Source: Mesohalobacter halotolerans
GTDB lineage: Bacteria > Bacteroidota > Bacteroidia > Flavobacteriales > Flavobacteriaceae
Length of the DNA: 64,000 bases
Reading direction: 5' to 3'
Assembly: GCF_006120725.1 (NCBI RefSeq)
Contig: NZ_SWMU01000003.1
Coordinates: 372,001 to 436,000, forward strand
Part shown: piece after piece, positions 51,776 through 60,913 of the stretch
How positions within the stretch are numbered: position 1 is the stretch's first letter
Layout: each line of letters opens with the position of its first letter
The notes under the pieces: generated by a model
Database searches by the model: none
What the model was told of the DNA's origin: nothing
Seen by the model: only the letters and a program-made list of their open reading frames with translations
Translations under genes and position numbers: made by a program

Positions 51776-53014
51776 ATGCCTTTAGTTAAAGCTTTTAAAG
51801 CCACTCGACCTACCCGAGATAAGGTAAGTCTGATTGCATCAAGAGCCTACGAAACTTATTCAAAAAAGGAACGTGAAGCGCGATTAGACCATAATCCGTT
51901 TTCCTTTTTACACATTGTGAATCCGGGCTACAAATATCAAAAAGAAGTCTCTGGACGAAAACGCTTTGGTCTGGTAAAAAATCGATTTCAAGAATTTAAA
52001 GAAGACGGTATTTTTAATAAAGATGATACCCCATCAATTTACATTCATCGTATCGTCTATCGTAATGAAGAGGTTTTTACTGGACTTGTCGCCAAATCAA
52101 GTTGTCAAGATTATATTGATGGTAAAATTAAAAAACACGAAGACACAATTTTAGAGCGAGAAAAAACATTTTCAGAATATTTAAAAACGGTCAGGTTTAA
52201 TGCTGATCCAGTTTTATTGACGTATCCAAAACGTGATTCAATTAATCAAATTATAGAGCGTTATTGTTCGGATCGCTCAGAATATGAGTTTACAACGACT
52301 TCAAGGGAAACCCATTATTTATGGCTTATCAAAGACGAAAATGACATAAAGAATATAGAACACGAGTTTGCTGAAATGCATAATATTTACATCGCTGACG
52401 GTCATCACCGCTGTGCTTCATCAGCGCTTTTAGCTCAAAAATTAGCTCAAGAAAATGGAAAGAACAATGGTGATGAAGACTATAACTATTTTATGAGTTA
52501 TCTGATTTCTGAAGACCAGTTGGCCATTCACGAATTTAACAGGCTGATTACTGATTTGAACGGTTTAGATAAAGATGAATTTTTAATCAAACTGGACGAA
52601 AATTTTAAAATTGAGAATCGCGGTGAGACTTATTACAAACCTCACAACAAGCATCATTTTAGCATGTATTTAGATGGTGAGTTTTACTCGCTTTATTTGA
52701 GAAAATCTCAATATCATTTTGAAAATGCTTTAGAGCAATTGGATGCTCAAATCCTTTATAAAACGGTTTTAAAACCCATTTTGAACATCACAGATTTAAA
52801 AAACGACAGCCGCATTGATTATATTAAAGGACAAAAAGACATGGCCTATGTCAAAAGTGCAATTGACCAAAAACAATTTGCTGTTGGTTTTGGCATGTTG
52901 CCACCTACAATTGAAGAGATTAAAAGCATTGCAGATGAAGGCTTAGTGATGCCACCAAAAACCACTTATATTGACCCGAAATTAAGAAGCGGTGTGACGA
53001 TTTATGAATTTTAA
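51776..53014 (+). CDS. DUF1015 family protein (SerC-like / HTH-less, unknown function)
   Basis: A 412-aa cytoplasmic protein of the DUF1015 family. Recognisable segments are MPLVKAFKATRPTRDKVSLI at the N-terminus, the NPFSFLHIVNPG and RIVYRNEEVFTGLVA motifs, a histidine-rich IADGHHRCASSALLA motif in the centre and FAVGFGMLPPTIEEIKSIAD near the end. The GHHR motif suggests a metal or phosphate site. The function is unknown, although such genes often sit beside serine-biosynthesis genes. It begins after a 115-bp gap and ends 12 bp before the YggS gene. Confidence 0.85.
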   Translation: MPLVKAFKATRPTRDKVSLIASRAYETYSKKEREARLDHNPFSFLHIVNPGYKYQKEVSGRKRFGLVKNRFQEFKEDGIFNKDDTPSIYIHRIVYRNEEVFTGLVAKSSCQDYIDGKIKKHEDTILEREKTFSEYLKTVRFNADPVLLTYPKRDSINQIIERYCSDRSEYEFTTTSRETHYLWLIKDENDIKNIEHEFAEMHNIYIADGHHRCASSALLAQKLAQENGKNNGDEDYNYFMSYLISEDQLAIHEFNRLITDLNGLDKDEFLIKLDENFKIENRGETYYKPHNKHHFSMYLDGEFYSLYLRKSQYHFENALEQLDAQILYKTVLKPILNITDLKNDSRIDYIKGQKDMAYVKSAIDQKQFAVGFGMLPPTIEEIKSIADEGLVMPPKTTYIDPKLRSGVTIYEF

Positions 53015-53026
53015 AAACGATTGAAG

Positions 53027-53692
53027 ATGACAGACATTAAAAAAAATTTAAAGACTATAAAAGACAAGTTAGGTGATGAGATTACTTTGGTAGCGGTATC
53101 TAAAACAAAACCGAATGAAGATATTCTCGAAGCCTATGAAACTGGTCATAGAGATTTTGGTGAAAATAAAATCCAGGAAATGACCGATAAATATGAAGCT
53201 TTACCAAAAGATATTCGCTGGCACATGATTGGTCACGTTCAGCGGAACAAGGTAAAGTATATGGCTAAATACGTGCATTTAATACATGCTGTGGATAGAT
53301 TAAAGTTGCTTAAAGAAATCAACAAACGTGCAAAAAATGAAGAACGCGTAATCCAATGTTTACTGCAGTTAAAAATCGCTGAAGAAGATTCTAAATTTGG
53401 TTTGGAAAAAAATGATCTACTCGATATTTTGGAAAGTGATGCCTTAAAAACCTATGAACATGTCAAAATTGTGGGTCTGATGGGTATGGCAACCTTTACG
53501 GATGATGAAACGCAAATTCATCGTGAATTTACCCAGCTTGAGAATTTGTATTTTGATTTGAAAGACAAGCACAATTTTACTACCCTATCGATGGGTATGA
53601 GTGGCGATTATGAATTGGCACTCGAGCACCAGAATACTATGGTAAGAATAGGTAGTAAGATTTTTGGGAAAAGAGATTATGATAATTGGTAG
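53027..53692 (+). CDS. yggS: YggS-family pyridoxal-phosphate homeostasis protein
   Basis: A 221-aa single-domain alanine-racemase-fold protein that binds pyridoxal phosphate and helps keep its level balanced. The cofactor lysine is in TLVAVSKTKPNEDI, and other family motifs are DFGENKIQEM, WHMIGHVQRNKVKY, VGLMGMATFTDD and LSMGMSGDYELAL. The ATG at 53027 is chosen over the TTG at 53021. It follows DUF1015 closely, as in many flavobacteria, and precedes the nuclease gene by 26 bp. Confidence 0.93.
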   Translation: MTDIKKNLKTIKDKLGDEITLVAVSKTKPNEDILEAYETGHRDFGENKIQEMTDKYEALPKDIRWHMIGHVQRNKVKYMAKYVHLIHAVDRLKLLKEINKRAKNEERVIQCLLQLKIAEEDSKFGLEKNDLLDILESDALKTYEHVKIVGLMGMATFTDDETQIHREFTQLENLYFDLKDKHNFTTLSMGMSGDYELALEHQNTMVRIGSKIFGKRDYDNW

Positions 53693-53718
53693 ATTTTATA
53701 ATTCAAAAAATACACTAG

Positions 53719-55083
53719 ATTTACGCCATAATAGACATAGAATCCACTGGAGGAAAATACAATGAAGAAGGTATTACTGAAATTGCCATCTACAAATTTG
53801 ACGGTCACGACGTCGTAGATAAATTTTGTAGCCTCATCAATCCCGAGCGAAAAATACAAGCTTTCGTGGTTAAACTCACAGGGATTAATCAAGAAATGCT
53901 GCGCTTTGCACCAAAATTTCACGAGGTTGCCAAACGCATTGTAGAAATTACTGAAGATTGTATTATCGTGGCTCACAATGCCAAGTTTGACTATCGCATT
54001 TTACGCACGGAGTTTTCGCGTTTAGGCTTTGATTACCAAAGGCAATCGCTTTGCACTGTAGAACTTTCAAAAAAACTCATTCCTGATATGCCATCCTACA
54101 GTTTAGGAAAACTTACAAAATCTCTAGGTATTCCTTTAGCCAAAAGACATCGTGCAGAAGGCGATGCACAAGCCACAGTAAAATTACTCAAATTATTATT
54201 AAGCAAAGACAAAGACAAAAGCGTTTTAAATAGATATGTTCGCTTAAAACCTAAAAAACAGGTCGATAGCAAACTGCTTAACTTTTTAGACACATTACCA
54301 CAGGAAACCGGGGTTTACTTTTTTTATGATAACAACAAAAATCCACTTTATGTTGGTAAAAGTAAAAACATTAGAAAACGCATCAATCAACATTTTACTA
54401 AAGACAATCCCAAATCAAAATCTATTCAACGTCTAACCGAGGATGTGCAATTTGAAATTACAGGAAACGAACTCGTAGCATTGCTAAAAGAAAACGAATT
54501 TATCAAAACGCTCCAACCCGAGTTTAATAATGCTTTAACCAAAACAGAATTTACACACGGCGTTTATGTAAATAAAGACAATGATGATTATTTAAATTTT
54601 AAAGTTAAGCCTGTCAACGACAAATTAAAAGCTTTAACGACATTTTCAAATTTAAAATCTGCGAAAAGTTTTTTAGAACAAATCGTCAACACCTATGAAC
54701 TTTGTCTAAACAAAACAAGTTTAGGCAATCATCAAAAAAGTTGTTTTAATTATGGTATCAAAGCTTGTCGCGGTGCATGTTTAGCAAAAGAAAAAGCAGA
54801 AAATTATAATCTTCGAGCAAAAGAGTGCATCAATCGATACAGTTTTGAAGGTAAGAGCTTTCTAATCATCACCAAAGGCCGAGAACCCGGTGAAAAATCT
54901 TTGGTTTATATCAAAAAAGGTGATATTGCCGGATTTGCGTATTTTGATTTAAATTTACAAATCAAAAATCGAGAAATTCTAGAACGCATCATCACACCAA
55001 TAGAGCACCAACGCGATGCTAAACATATTGTTCAGAGCTATATGAGAAAGCACTCAAACCACATTAAAATCATTAATTTATGA
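53719..55083 (+). CDS. DnaQ-type 3'-5' exonuclease fused to a GIY-YIG (UvrC/Cho-like) nuclease, apparent ATT start
   Basis: A 454-aa fusion nuclease when read from ATT at 53719. The N-terminal DEDDh exonuclease has motif I in YAIIDIESTGGKY (Asp6, Glu8), motif II in CIIVAHNAKFDYRIL and motif III in RHRAEGDAQATVKLL. A GIY-YIG domain follows at about 195-275 (GVYFFYDN, LYVGKSKNIRKRINQHF), then a UvrC-like region with CFNYGIKACRGACLAKE. No ATG, GTG or TTG exists in frame between the stop TAG at 53716-53718 and motif I; the first standard codon, GTG at 53866, would delete motif I. The protein resembles DnaQ/GIY-YIG proteins of DNA repair (Cho/UvrC-like incision plus trimming). It overlaps the next gene by 4 bp. 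Confidence 0.87.
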   Translation: MYAIIDIESTGGKYNEEGITEIAIYKFDGHDVVDKFCSLINPERKIQAFVVKLTGINQEMLRFAPKFHEVAKRIVEITEDCIIVAHNAKFDYRILRTEFSRLGFDYQRQSLCTVELSKKLIPDMPSYSLGKLTKSLGIPLAKRHRAEGDAQATVKLLKLLLSKDKDKSVLNRYVRLKPKKQVDSKLLNFLDTLPQETGVYFFYDNNKNPLYVGKSKNIRKRINQHFTKDNPKSKSIQRLTEDVQFEITGNELVALLKENEFIKTLQPEFNNALTKTEFTHGVYVNKDNDDYLNFKVKPVNDKLKALTTFSNLKSAKSFLEQIVNTYELCLNKTSLGNHQKSCFNYGIKACRGACLAKEKAENYNLRAKECINRYSFEGKSFLIITKGREPGEKSLVYIKKGDIAGFAYFDLNLQIKNREILERIITPIEHQRDAKHIVQSYMRKHSNHIKIINL

Positions 55084-55886
55084 CTTGGCGAGAAAAATTG
55101 CATGAAGTTATTTATGAGGCGGATACACCAGCTGGTAAGCGGTTTGATATTATTCTAATTATAGTCATTATATTTAGTTTAATTTTAGTTTCACTAGATA
55201 GCGTTTCTTCAATTCACGATAGCTATATTGATTTTTTTTACATTTCAGAATGGATCGTAACTATCTTATTTACAATTGAATATATTTTAAGGATAATTTG
55301 CACAAAAAAACCTTTTAAGTATATTTTTAGCTTTTATGGTATAGTCGATTTATTATCAACTTTGCCTTTGTATTTAAGCTTACTGATTGTAGGCAACTCT
55401 CCTTTAATGACCTTGAGAGCTTTAAGGTTGCTTCGTGTCTTTAGAATTTTAAAAATTACAAAATATATTGGTGCAGGCAATCGACTCGCTGTGGCAATAA
55501 GGTCTAGTTTACCTAAAATCTTTGTCTTTCTTTACAGTGTTATTATCATTTCATTTATTGTAGGAACCATTATGTACTTAGTCGAAGGTCCAGAACACGG
55601 TTTCACGTCTATTCCTCGTAGTATTTATTGGACTATTGTTACTTTAACCACAGTTGGATTTGGAGATATTCACCCAGTTACGCCACTAGGACAGCTTATA
55701 GCGACATTTGTTATGATTTTGGGCTATGGTATTATTGCAGTGCCGACAGGTATTGTAGGTGCAGAATATGCAACTTCTAAACCAGTAAAAGACAACACAC
55801 AATCATGTTTTAATTGTGGTGAAGATAACCATCCTGATAAAGCAAAAGTTTGCCATCAATGTGGTTATTCTTTAAATAAAGAATGA
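55080..55886 (+). CDS. Voltage-gated-type potassium channel with C-terminal zinc ribbon
   Basis: A 268-aa six-helix ion channel. S4 is visible as TLRALRLLRVFRILKI with regularly spaced arginines (111-126), and the selectivity filter reads TLTTVGFGDIHPV (188-200). The C-terminal tail carries CFNCGEDN and CHQCGY (Cys243, Cys246, Cys258, Cys261), a zinc ribbon in the cytoplasm. It would conduct potassium in response to membrane potential. Start ATG overlaps the nuclease stop by 4 bp and its own stop overlaps miaA, so the three are translationally linked. Confidence 0.92.
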   Translation: MTWREKLHEVIYEADTPAGKRFDIILIIVIIFSLILVSLDSVSSIHDSYIDFFYISEWIVTILFTIEYILRIICTKKPFKYIFSFYGIVDLLSTLPLYLSLLIVGNSPLMTLRALRLLRVFRILKITKYIGAGNRLAVAIRSSLPKIFVFLYSVIIISFIVGTIMYLVEGPEHGFTSIPRSIYWTIVTLTTVGFGDIHPVTPLGQLIATFVMILGYGIIAVPTGIVGAEYATSKPVKDNTQSCFNCGEDNHPDKAKVCHQCGYSLNKE

Positions 55887-56803
55887 TGGGTAATTACTTG
55901 ATTTGCATTTTAGGCCCTACTGCCATTGGAAAAACTAAAGTTAGTATTGATATAGCTAAAGCATTTGATACCGAAATTATATCCTGCGATTCAAGACAAT
56001 TTTATAAAGAAATGCAGATTGGGACCGCTGTGCCATCTGAAGAAGAACTTGCCCAAGTTCAGCACCACTTTATCCAACACCTTTCTATTTTTGAAGATTA
56101 CAGTGTAGGCGATTACGAAAAAGAGGCTTTAAAAAAAATTGATGAGTTATTCCAAAATAAAAATATACTTTGTCTTACAGGTGGAAGTGGTCTATATCAA
56201 AAAGCGGTATTAAAAGGTTTAGATTATTTTCCTAATGTGGATAAAACCATCAGAAAAAAACTCAACGCCACTTTTGAAAATGAAGGCATCAAATCCCTTC
56301 AAGAACAGTTAAAGCGACTAGATCCTGAATATTATGCGACCGTAGATACACAAAACCCACATCGATTGATACGCGCTTTAGAGATTTGTATCGGCACATC
56401 AAAGCCTTATTCTTCATTCATCAATACCAACAAAACTGCAAATCGGGATTTTAAAGTTTTAAAAATAGGCTTAACAGCAGATAGGAAAATTATTTACAAG
56501 AGAATTGAACAACGTGTGGATAAAATGTTTGATAATGGTTTGCTCAAAGAAGCACAATCACTTTATCAATACAAAAATCTAAACGCCTTGCAAACTGTGG
56601 GCTATAAGGAGTTATTTGAGCATTTTGATGGCAATTTAACCTTAGATGAGGCCAAAGCAGAAATCAAAAAAAATACGCGACGCTACGCCAAACGCCAATT
56701 AACCTGGTATAGAAAACAAGATGACATCAAATGGTTTGGTTATGACGCTGAAATCGATGAAATTTTAGAATACATAAAATCACTATCGATTATAAAGCCA
56801 TAA
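55883..56803 (+). CDS. miaA: tRNA dimethylallyltransferase
   Basis: A 306-aa MiaA that adds a dimethylallyl group to A37 of tRNAs reading U-starting codons. The P-loop is ILGPTAIGKTKVSI, followed by ISCDSRQFYKEMQIGTAVPS, VQHHFIQHLSIFEDYSVGDY, LTGGSGLYQKAV, QNPHRLIRALEI and the tRNA-recognition segment TRRYAKRQLTWYRKQ. Complete. The start overlaps the channel gene by 4 bp (ATGA), with MM at the N-terminus so the second ATG is equally possible. Confidence 0.96.
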   Translation: MMGNYLICILGPTAIGKTKVSIDIAKAFDTEIISCDSRQFYKEMQIGTAVPSEEELAQVQHHFIQHLSIFEDYSVGDYEKEALKKIDELFQNKNILCLTGGSGLYQKAVLKGLDYFPNVDKTIRKKLNATFENEGIKSLQEQLKRLDPEYYATVDTQNPHRLIRALEICIGTSKPYSSFINTNKTANRDFKVLKIGLTADRKIIYKRIEQRVDKMFDNGLLKEAQSLYQYKNLNALQTVGYKELFEHFDGNLTLDEAKAEIKKNTRRYAKRQLTWYRKQDDIKWFGYDAEIDEILEYIKSLSIIKP

Positions 56804-56880
56804 CTTTGATTTAGGCTGAGCTCATAACAAATCTAATGTAAGGGATAGACAAAATTTCGGCACTTTTAAAGCATTATAAG

Positions 56881-56931
56881 ATTGCCACAGATTTTATTTC
56901 TGCAAACAGGCAGAAATAAAATCTTCGCAAT
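56881..56931. terminator. Long inverted repeat between convergent miaA and the response-regulator gene
   Basis: A perfect 14-bp stem, GATTTTATTTCTGC (56890-56903) with GCAGAAATAAAATC (56910-56923), and a 6-base loop. An outer stem ATTGC (56881-56885) / GCAAT (56927-56931) extends it. It is placed between two convergent genes and 12 bp from the end of the minus-strand gene, so it can serve as a shared terminator, though no clean U-tract follows on either strand. It may instead be a repeated palindromic unit. Confidence 0.6.
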
Positions 56932-56942
56932 GGCTGTATAAA

Positions 56943-57665
56943 TTAAGCTTTCTCGTTATCCTTACCGTGAACGACAAGCCTAAAACCTTCACCGTGAATA
57001 TTTAATATTTCCACAGTTTCATCTTTTTTCAGATATTTTCTCAATTTGGCAATATAGACATCCATACTTCTTGAGGTAAAGTAGTTGTCATCACGCCAGA
57101 TTTTAGTTAATGCTAATTCTCGAGGCATTAAATCATTTTCATGCAATGCCAAAAGTCTTAACAATTCGTTCTCTTTAGGTGAAAGTTTAATGGGCTCATC
57201 ATCTTGATAGGTTAAAAAACGAAGTTTAGAATTGAGGTGAAAGTTGCCAATCTCAAACTCAAATTGCTTAGAGTCGGCTAAACTATCAACGGTCTTGCGT
57301 TGCATGATAGCTTTAATTTTCATCAATAAGACTTCGCTGTCAAAAGGCTTATTAAGATAATCGTCGGCCCCAACTTTATAACCTTTTAAGACATCTTCTT
57401 TCATAGATTTGGCGGTTAAGAAAATGATAGGGATATTTTCATTTTTCTCTCTGATTTCTTTAGCCAAGGTAAAGCCATCTTTATAAGGCATCATGACGTC
57501 GAGAATACAAAGGTCAAAATTATCTTTTTTAAACTTTTCAAAACCTTCCATACCGTTTTTTGCATGAGTGACATTATATTCATTCATGCTTAAATAATCT
57601 TTAAGGACAATTCCAAAGTTTGGATCGTCTTCTACTAAAAGAATTTTTTTGTTTTCAGTTTCCAT
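56943..57665 (-). CDS. rprY: OmpR/PhoB-type response regulator (RprY-like)
   Basis: A 240-aa response regulator. The receiver domain has the acidic pocket LLVEDDPN, the phospho-acceptor Asp56 in LCILDVMMPYKDG and the conserved lysine in YLNKPFDSE. The C-terminal winged helix (about 140-235) contains KLSPKENELLRLLALHEN and RSMDVYIAKLRKYL. It is encoded 4 bp after its histidine kinase. The pair resembles RprX/RprY of Bacteroidota. Target genes are not visible here. Confidence 0.9.
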   Translation of the reverse strand: METENKKILLVEDDPNFGIVLKDYLSMNEYNVTHAKNGMEGFEKFKKDNFDLCILDVMMPYKDGFTLAKEIREKNENIPIIFLTAKSMKEDVLKGYKVGADDYLNKPFDSEVLLMKIKAIMQRKTVDSLADSKQFEFEIGNFHLNSKLRFLTYQDDEPIKLSPKENELLRLLALHENDLMPRELALTKIWRDDNYFTSRSMDVYIAKLRKYLKKDETVEILNIHGEGFRLVVHGKDNEKA

Positions 57666-57669
57666 ATGT

Positions 57670-59235
57670 TTATGATATTAGTGGTAATTTAATTATAAAA
57701 GTACTTCCTTTTCCTTTTTCACTTTCTACAGTGATTTCACCGTGATGGTCATCAACGATTTGTTTAACATAAGCTAATCCTAGCCCATGACCTTTTACGT
57801 TATGCACATCTCCGGTATGTTCTCTATAAAATTTTTCAAATATGCGTTTTTGTACAGCACTAGACATCCCATTGCCTTGATCTGCTATTTTAACAATGAT
57901 ATAATTTTTTACATTTTCTGTATAAATATCAATTTTAGGTGCGTTAGAAGAATATTTTATTGCATTATCTAGCATATTGACTATCACATTCGTAAAATGC
58001 GATTCATTGGCTAAAATTGAAGATTTATTAGCTTGCAAATGTGTTTTTATGTAACCTTCTCTGTTTTTCACGATTAATTCAACATGTGTTATAGCTTGTT
58101 CAATTAAGTCGTGAAGTTTCAATCTTTCTTTCGAAATGTCAAGCTCATTTTTTTCAAGTTTTGATATACGCAATACATTTTCAACTTGTGCGTGCATACG
58201 CTTGTTTTCGTCTCTGATCATTTTATGGTAGCGTTTCAGCATTTCCGGATGCTCTGCAATTTTGGGATTTCTAATAGAATCTAAAGCCAGATTGATTGTC
58301 GCAATTGGGGTTTTAAATTCATGAGTCATATTATTGATAAAGTCGGTTTTAATTTGAGAGATCTGCCGTTGCTTAATTAATTGTGAAATCGCTGCCGCAA
58401 AGGCTAATACAATAATTAAGGTAAAAATTATTGATACACCACCCATAAATGCAATAGAGGAAAGAATTTGGGTCTTCTTGTCTGTAAAACTCACATAAAG
58501 CTTGTAGTCTAAACTTTGGTTATTGTAGTCAAAAATAGGAATGCCATATATAGCGTCATGTTTTAAGCTAAAGTCTTCAGATTTTACTTTTGTTGGTAAA
58601 TTATCATGATATATACCAAATTCAAAGTCAGATTCTATATTGCGTTTATTGATTTCAGATTCAATCAATGATTGTATCTCATCATTATTTACACGACTAT
58701 GTATTGGGATATTATTAGCTTCATTTTGTACTCCGTCTGTGATTTGAAGTCTTTGAAGATCATTTAAGTTTTCTATCTTTTCATAACCCTGTTCTAAATT
58801 ATGTTGCTGTCCATCAACATGTTTATTTCTTACAACTTTAGTAATTTTTTTGTTGATGTATTTTCTAAATTCTATACTGTCTTTATTGCCAACCAAAAAT
58901 GGAGAAGCCATTTTGTAATCTTCTCTTAAAATACTATTGGTATAAATGAAATAGTCTGTAGAATAATTTTCCTCTTCAATTTTAAATATCTCACTGACCT
59001 GACGATTTAAAGGTCTCAGCGTATCAGACATGCTTAGAAACTTATAATAATAGCTATCTAACTCATTTTTTTCAATTTTGTCTGCAACATTAATTAAGAC
59101 TTCTTTGGCACTGATTGAAAATTGATTTGAACTGTTAACAACAGAATTTTTGATCCAGTAAGCTTGAACCATAATTATCCCTACAAGCGAGATGCTCATC
59201 AAAATTACGATAAATTTGAAATAGGAATATTTCAT
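57670..59235 (-). CDS. rprX: Sensor histidine kinase (RprX-like)
   Basis: A 521-aa membrane histidine kinase. Two transmembrane helices (about 8-27 and 258-285) enclose a periplasmic sensor region of about 230 residues without a recognised named domain. The H-box is DFINNMTHEFKTPIATINL with His305, and the ATP-binding domain has the N-box FTNVIVNMLDNAIKYSS, G1 VKIADQGNGMS, the F-box RIFEKFYRE and G2 GHGLGLAYVK. It should phosphorylate the downstream regulator. A minus-strand TAATTTTG at 59284-59291 could be its -7 box. Confidence 0.92.
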   Translation of the reverse strand: MKYSYFKFIVILMSISLVGIIMVQAYWIKNSVVNSSNQFSISAKEVLINVADKIEKNELDSYYYKFLSMSDTLRPLNRQVSEIFKIEEENYSTDYFIYTNSILREDYKMASPFLVGNKDSIEFRKYINKKITKVVRNKHVDGQQHNLEQGYEKIENLNDLQRLQITDGVQNEANNIPIHSRVNNDEIQSLIESEINKRNIESDFEFGIYHDNLPTKVKSEDFSLKHDAIYGIPIFDYNNQSLDYKLYVSFTDKKTQILSSIAFMGGVSIIFTLIIVLAFAAAISQLIKQRQISQIKTDFINNMTHEFKTPIATINLALDSIRNPKIAEHPEMLKRYHKMIRDENKRMHAQVENVLRISKLEKNELDISKERLKLHDLIEQAITHVELIVKNREGYIKTHLQANKSSILANESHFTNVIVNMLDNAIKYSSNAPKIDIYTENVKNYIIVKIADQGNGMSSAVQKRIFEKFYREHTGDVHNVKGHGLGLAYVKQIVDDHHGEITVESEKGKGSTFIIKLPLIS

Positions 59236-59366
59236 TAATGAATCCTTAAATGCTTTTACTGTATAAGTAGCACATTAGTTCTTCAAAATTATCGTTTTAA
59301 TGATGAGTTGTTAAGGCGTTTAACCTAATGTTAACATGTAATCATATAGTTATTTTATTAATATAT

Positions 59367-59966
59367 TTAATATAGTTTAGTTAGTATTTTATAATTTATA
59401 CTGCTTATCTTTTGACTTAATTCTTTATATTTTATATTTTCTATAATAATGTCTGCTTTTTTTATTTTAATCTTTTCATCCATTTGATTGTCTATGCGTT
59501 TTATAACATCGTTTGCAGAACAGTTATCTCTTTTTTGGACGCGCTTGATACGCACTTCTCGAGGAGCTGTTACTAATATTATACAATCAAATTTATCTTG
59601 TTGTTCATGCTCAAAGATGAGAGCAGATTCGTAGAGTATGTATTTTGCTCTCTGCTGACTTAACCAGCTTTGAAAGTCTTTTCTGACTGCCGGATGAACG
59701 ATACTGTTTAAGCTAGCTAACTTTTTTGAGTCATTAAATACAATATTTGACAAATAAGTACTATTAAGGTTTCCATTAATATCGTAAGATTGATCTCCAA
59801 AACTTTTTTTAATGCGTTTGATTAAATTTGAGTCGTTTTGCATTAGGCTTTTTGCTTTCTTATCTGCGATATAAACTGGCACATTGAGCTTTTTAAAGAT
59901 CTCTACAACTGTGGTTTTTCCGCTACCTATTCCACCAGTTATACCAACGACTAAAGGCTTTTTCAT
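59367..59966 (-). CDS. coaE: Dephospho-CoA kinase
   Basis: A 199-aa kinase catalysing the last step of coenzyme A synthesis. The P-loop is VGITGGIGSGKTTVVEIF at the N-terminus. Other motifs are VPVYIADKKAKSLM, NSIVHPAVRKDFQSWL and VTAPREVRIKRVQKRD. Length is typical. Its ATG overlaps the stop of the YbbR-like gene by 4 bp, so it is the last gene of an operon with the glycosyltransferase and YbbR-like genes. Confidence 0.94.
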   Translation of the reverse strand: MKKPLVVGITGGIGSGKTTVVEIFKKLNVPVYIADKKAKSLMQNDSNLIKRIKKSFGDQSYDINGNLNSTYLSNIVFNDSKKLASLNSIVHPAVRKDFQSWLSQQRAKYILYESALIFEHEQQDKFDCIILVTAPREVRIKRVQKRDNCSANDVIKRIDNQMDEKIKIKKADIIIENIKYKELSQKISSINYKILTKLY

Positions 59967-60913
59967 GGCTTTTGTTTAACGAGGTAGTCTACTTTATTAA
60001 TTTGAAGTTTTGGATTGAGTACGATTTCAGAAGATTTTACAAGTTGAGGAATCATTATTGCATCCTCTTCATAACGCTTTTTATAATCACAAACAACCTG
60101 AAAATCTAAATCAGATATTTTATCGTAAGATTTTAAACTCACTAAAAATGACACCTTAGCTTTATTTGGGTATGTACTCAATTGTAGACTATCAGGAACA
60201 TTTACGGTTTCAATATCAACCATTAAAGTCTTTTCTGAAAACTTTTCTACTGGCAAAAAATAATTTACATCAGGTACTGAGGCTTTGATTTTGTCGGAAG
60301 GCATTTTTAAGTCAATTTTACCAGATAATGTATCTTTAATATTTTTTAGAATTAATTTTTCACTTCTTATATAATCTATATTTTTAAGTTCATTATTAGG
60401 ACCAGAAATAACAACAGAATCTGGTTTAATTTTAATGTTATCTAAAGTATTGTAACCTGACTTAAAGCTCAAGTCAGCATCAACTTTTACGGGTATTTTT
60501 TTTGTTGTTTTTTTTCGATAACCAAAACTGATAAATAGCTCTTGAATTTCTATATTATCATTTTTAAACCCATATCTATTTCTAATTTTCTTTTTTAGTT
60601 CGGTTGAATTTACTTTTGAATGGAGTGTATCTTTTTTTAAGTCTTTAAAACTTAAAGTGATTTTTTTATCAGAAAGATTGTAAGTCCATAGTTTAAAACC
60701 GTTTGTCTTTAAAGTAATCCCGATAGATTTGACCGTTGTATCGACAACCACATGATTTGGAATATTCACCAACTGGATTTTTATATCAGTGCTGAAGGTA
60801 TAAGACTTTACCAATTGTATTGAAAACCACAACACAAAGGTCAATACCAAAAAGGTCAAATAGGCGTTGTAGTTTTTGGAAAACAAAGATTGGATGAGGT
60901 TAAGTATTTTCAT
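59963..60913 (-). CDS. YbbR-like (CdaR-type) membrane-anchored protein
   Basis: A 316-aa protein with one transmembrane helix near residues 18-35 (FLVLTFVLWFSIQLV) and an extracytoplasmic beta-rich region. Two YbbR-like repeats are suggested by the segments KIPVKVDADLSFKSGYNTLD followed by KPDSVVISGPNNELKNIDYI. YbbR/CdaR proteins regulate diadenylate cyclase in Firmicutes, but in Bacteroidota their role is not established. It is linked by one-base and four-base overlaps to the glycosyltransferase gene upstream and coaE downstream. Confidence 0.83.
   Translation of the reverse strand: MKILNLIQSLFSKNYNAYLTFLVLTFVLWFSIQLVKSYTFSTDIKIQLVNIPNHVVVDTTVKSIGITLKTNGFKLWTYNLSDKKITLSFKDLKKDTLHSKVNSTELKKKIRNRYGFKNDNIEIQELFISFGYRKKTTKKIPVKVDADLSFKSGYNTLDNIKIKPDSVVISGPNNELKNIDYIRSEKLILKNIKDTLSGKIDLKMPSDKIKASVPDVNYFLPVEKFSEKTLMVDIETVNVPDSLQLSTYPNKAKVSFLVSLKSYDKISDLDFQVVCDYKKRYEEDAIMIPQLVKSSEIVLNPKLQINKVDYLVKQKP

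Noticed and set aside
53677-53976. A 99-codon minus-strand frame over the start of the nuclease gene
   Set aside because: It overlaps the conserved exonuclease region and has no independent support.
53866-55083. A shorter nuclease starting at GTG 53866
   Set aside because: It would lack DnaQ motif I, while the codons back to 53719 encode a perfect family N-terminus in the same frame.
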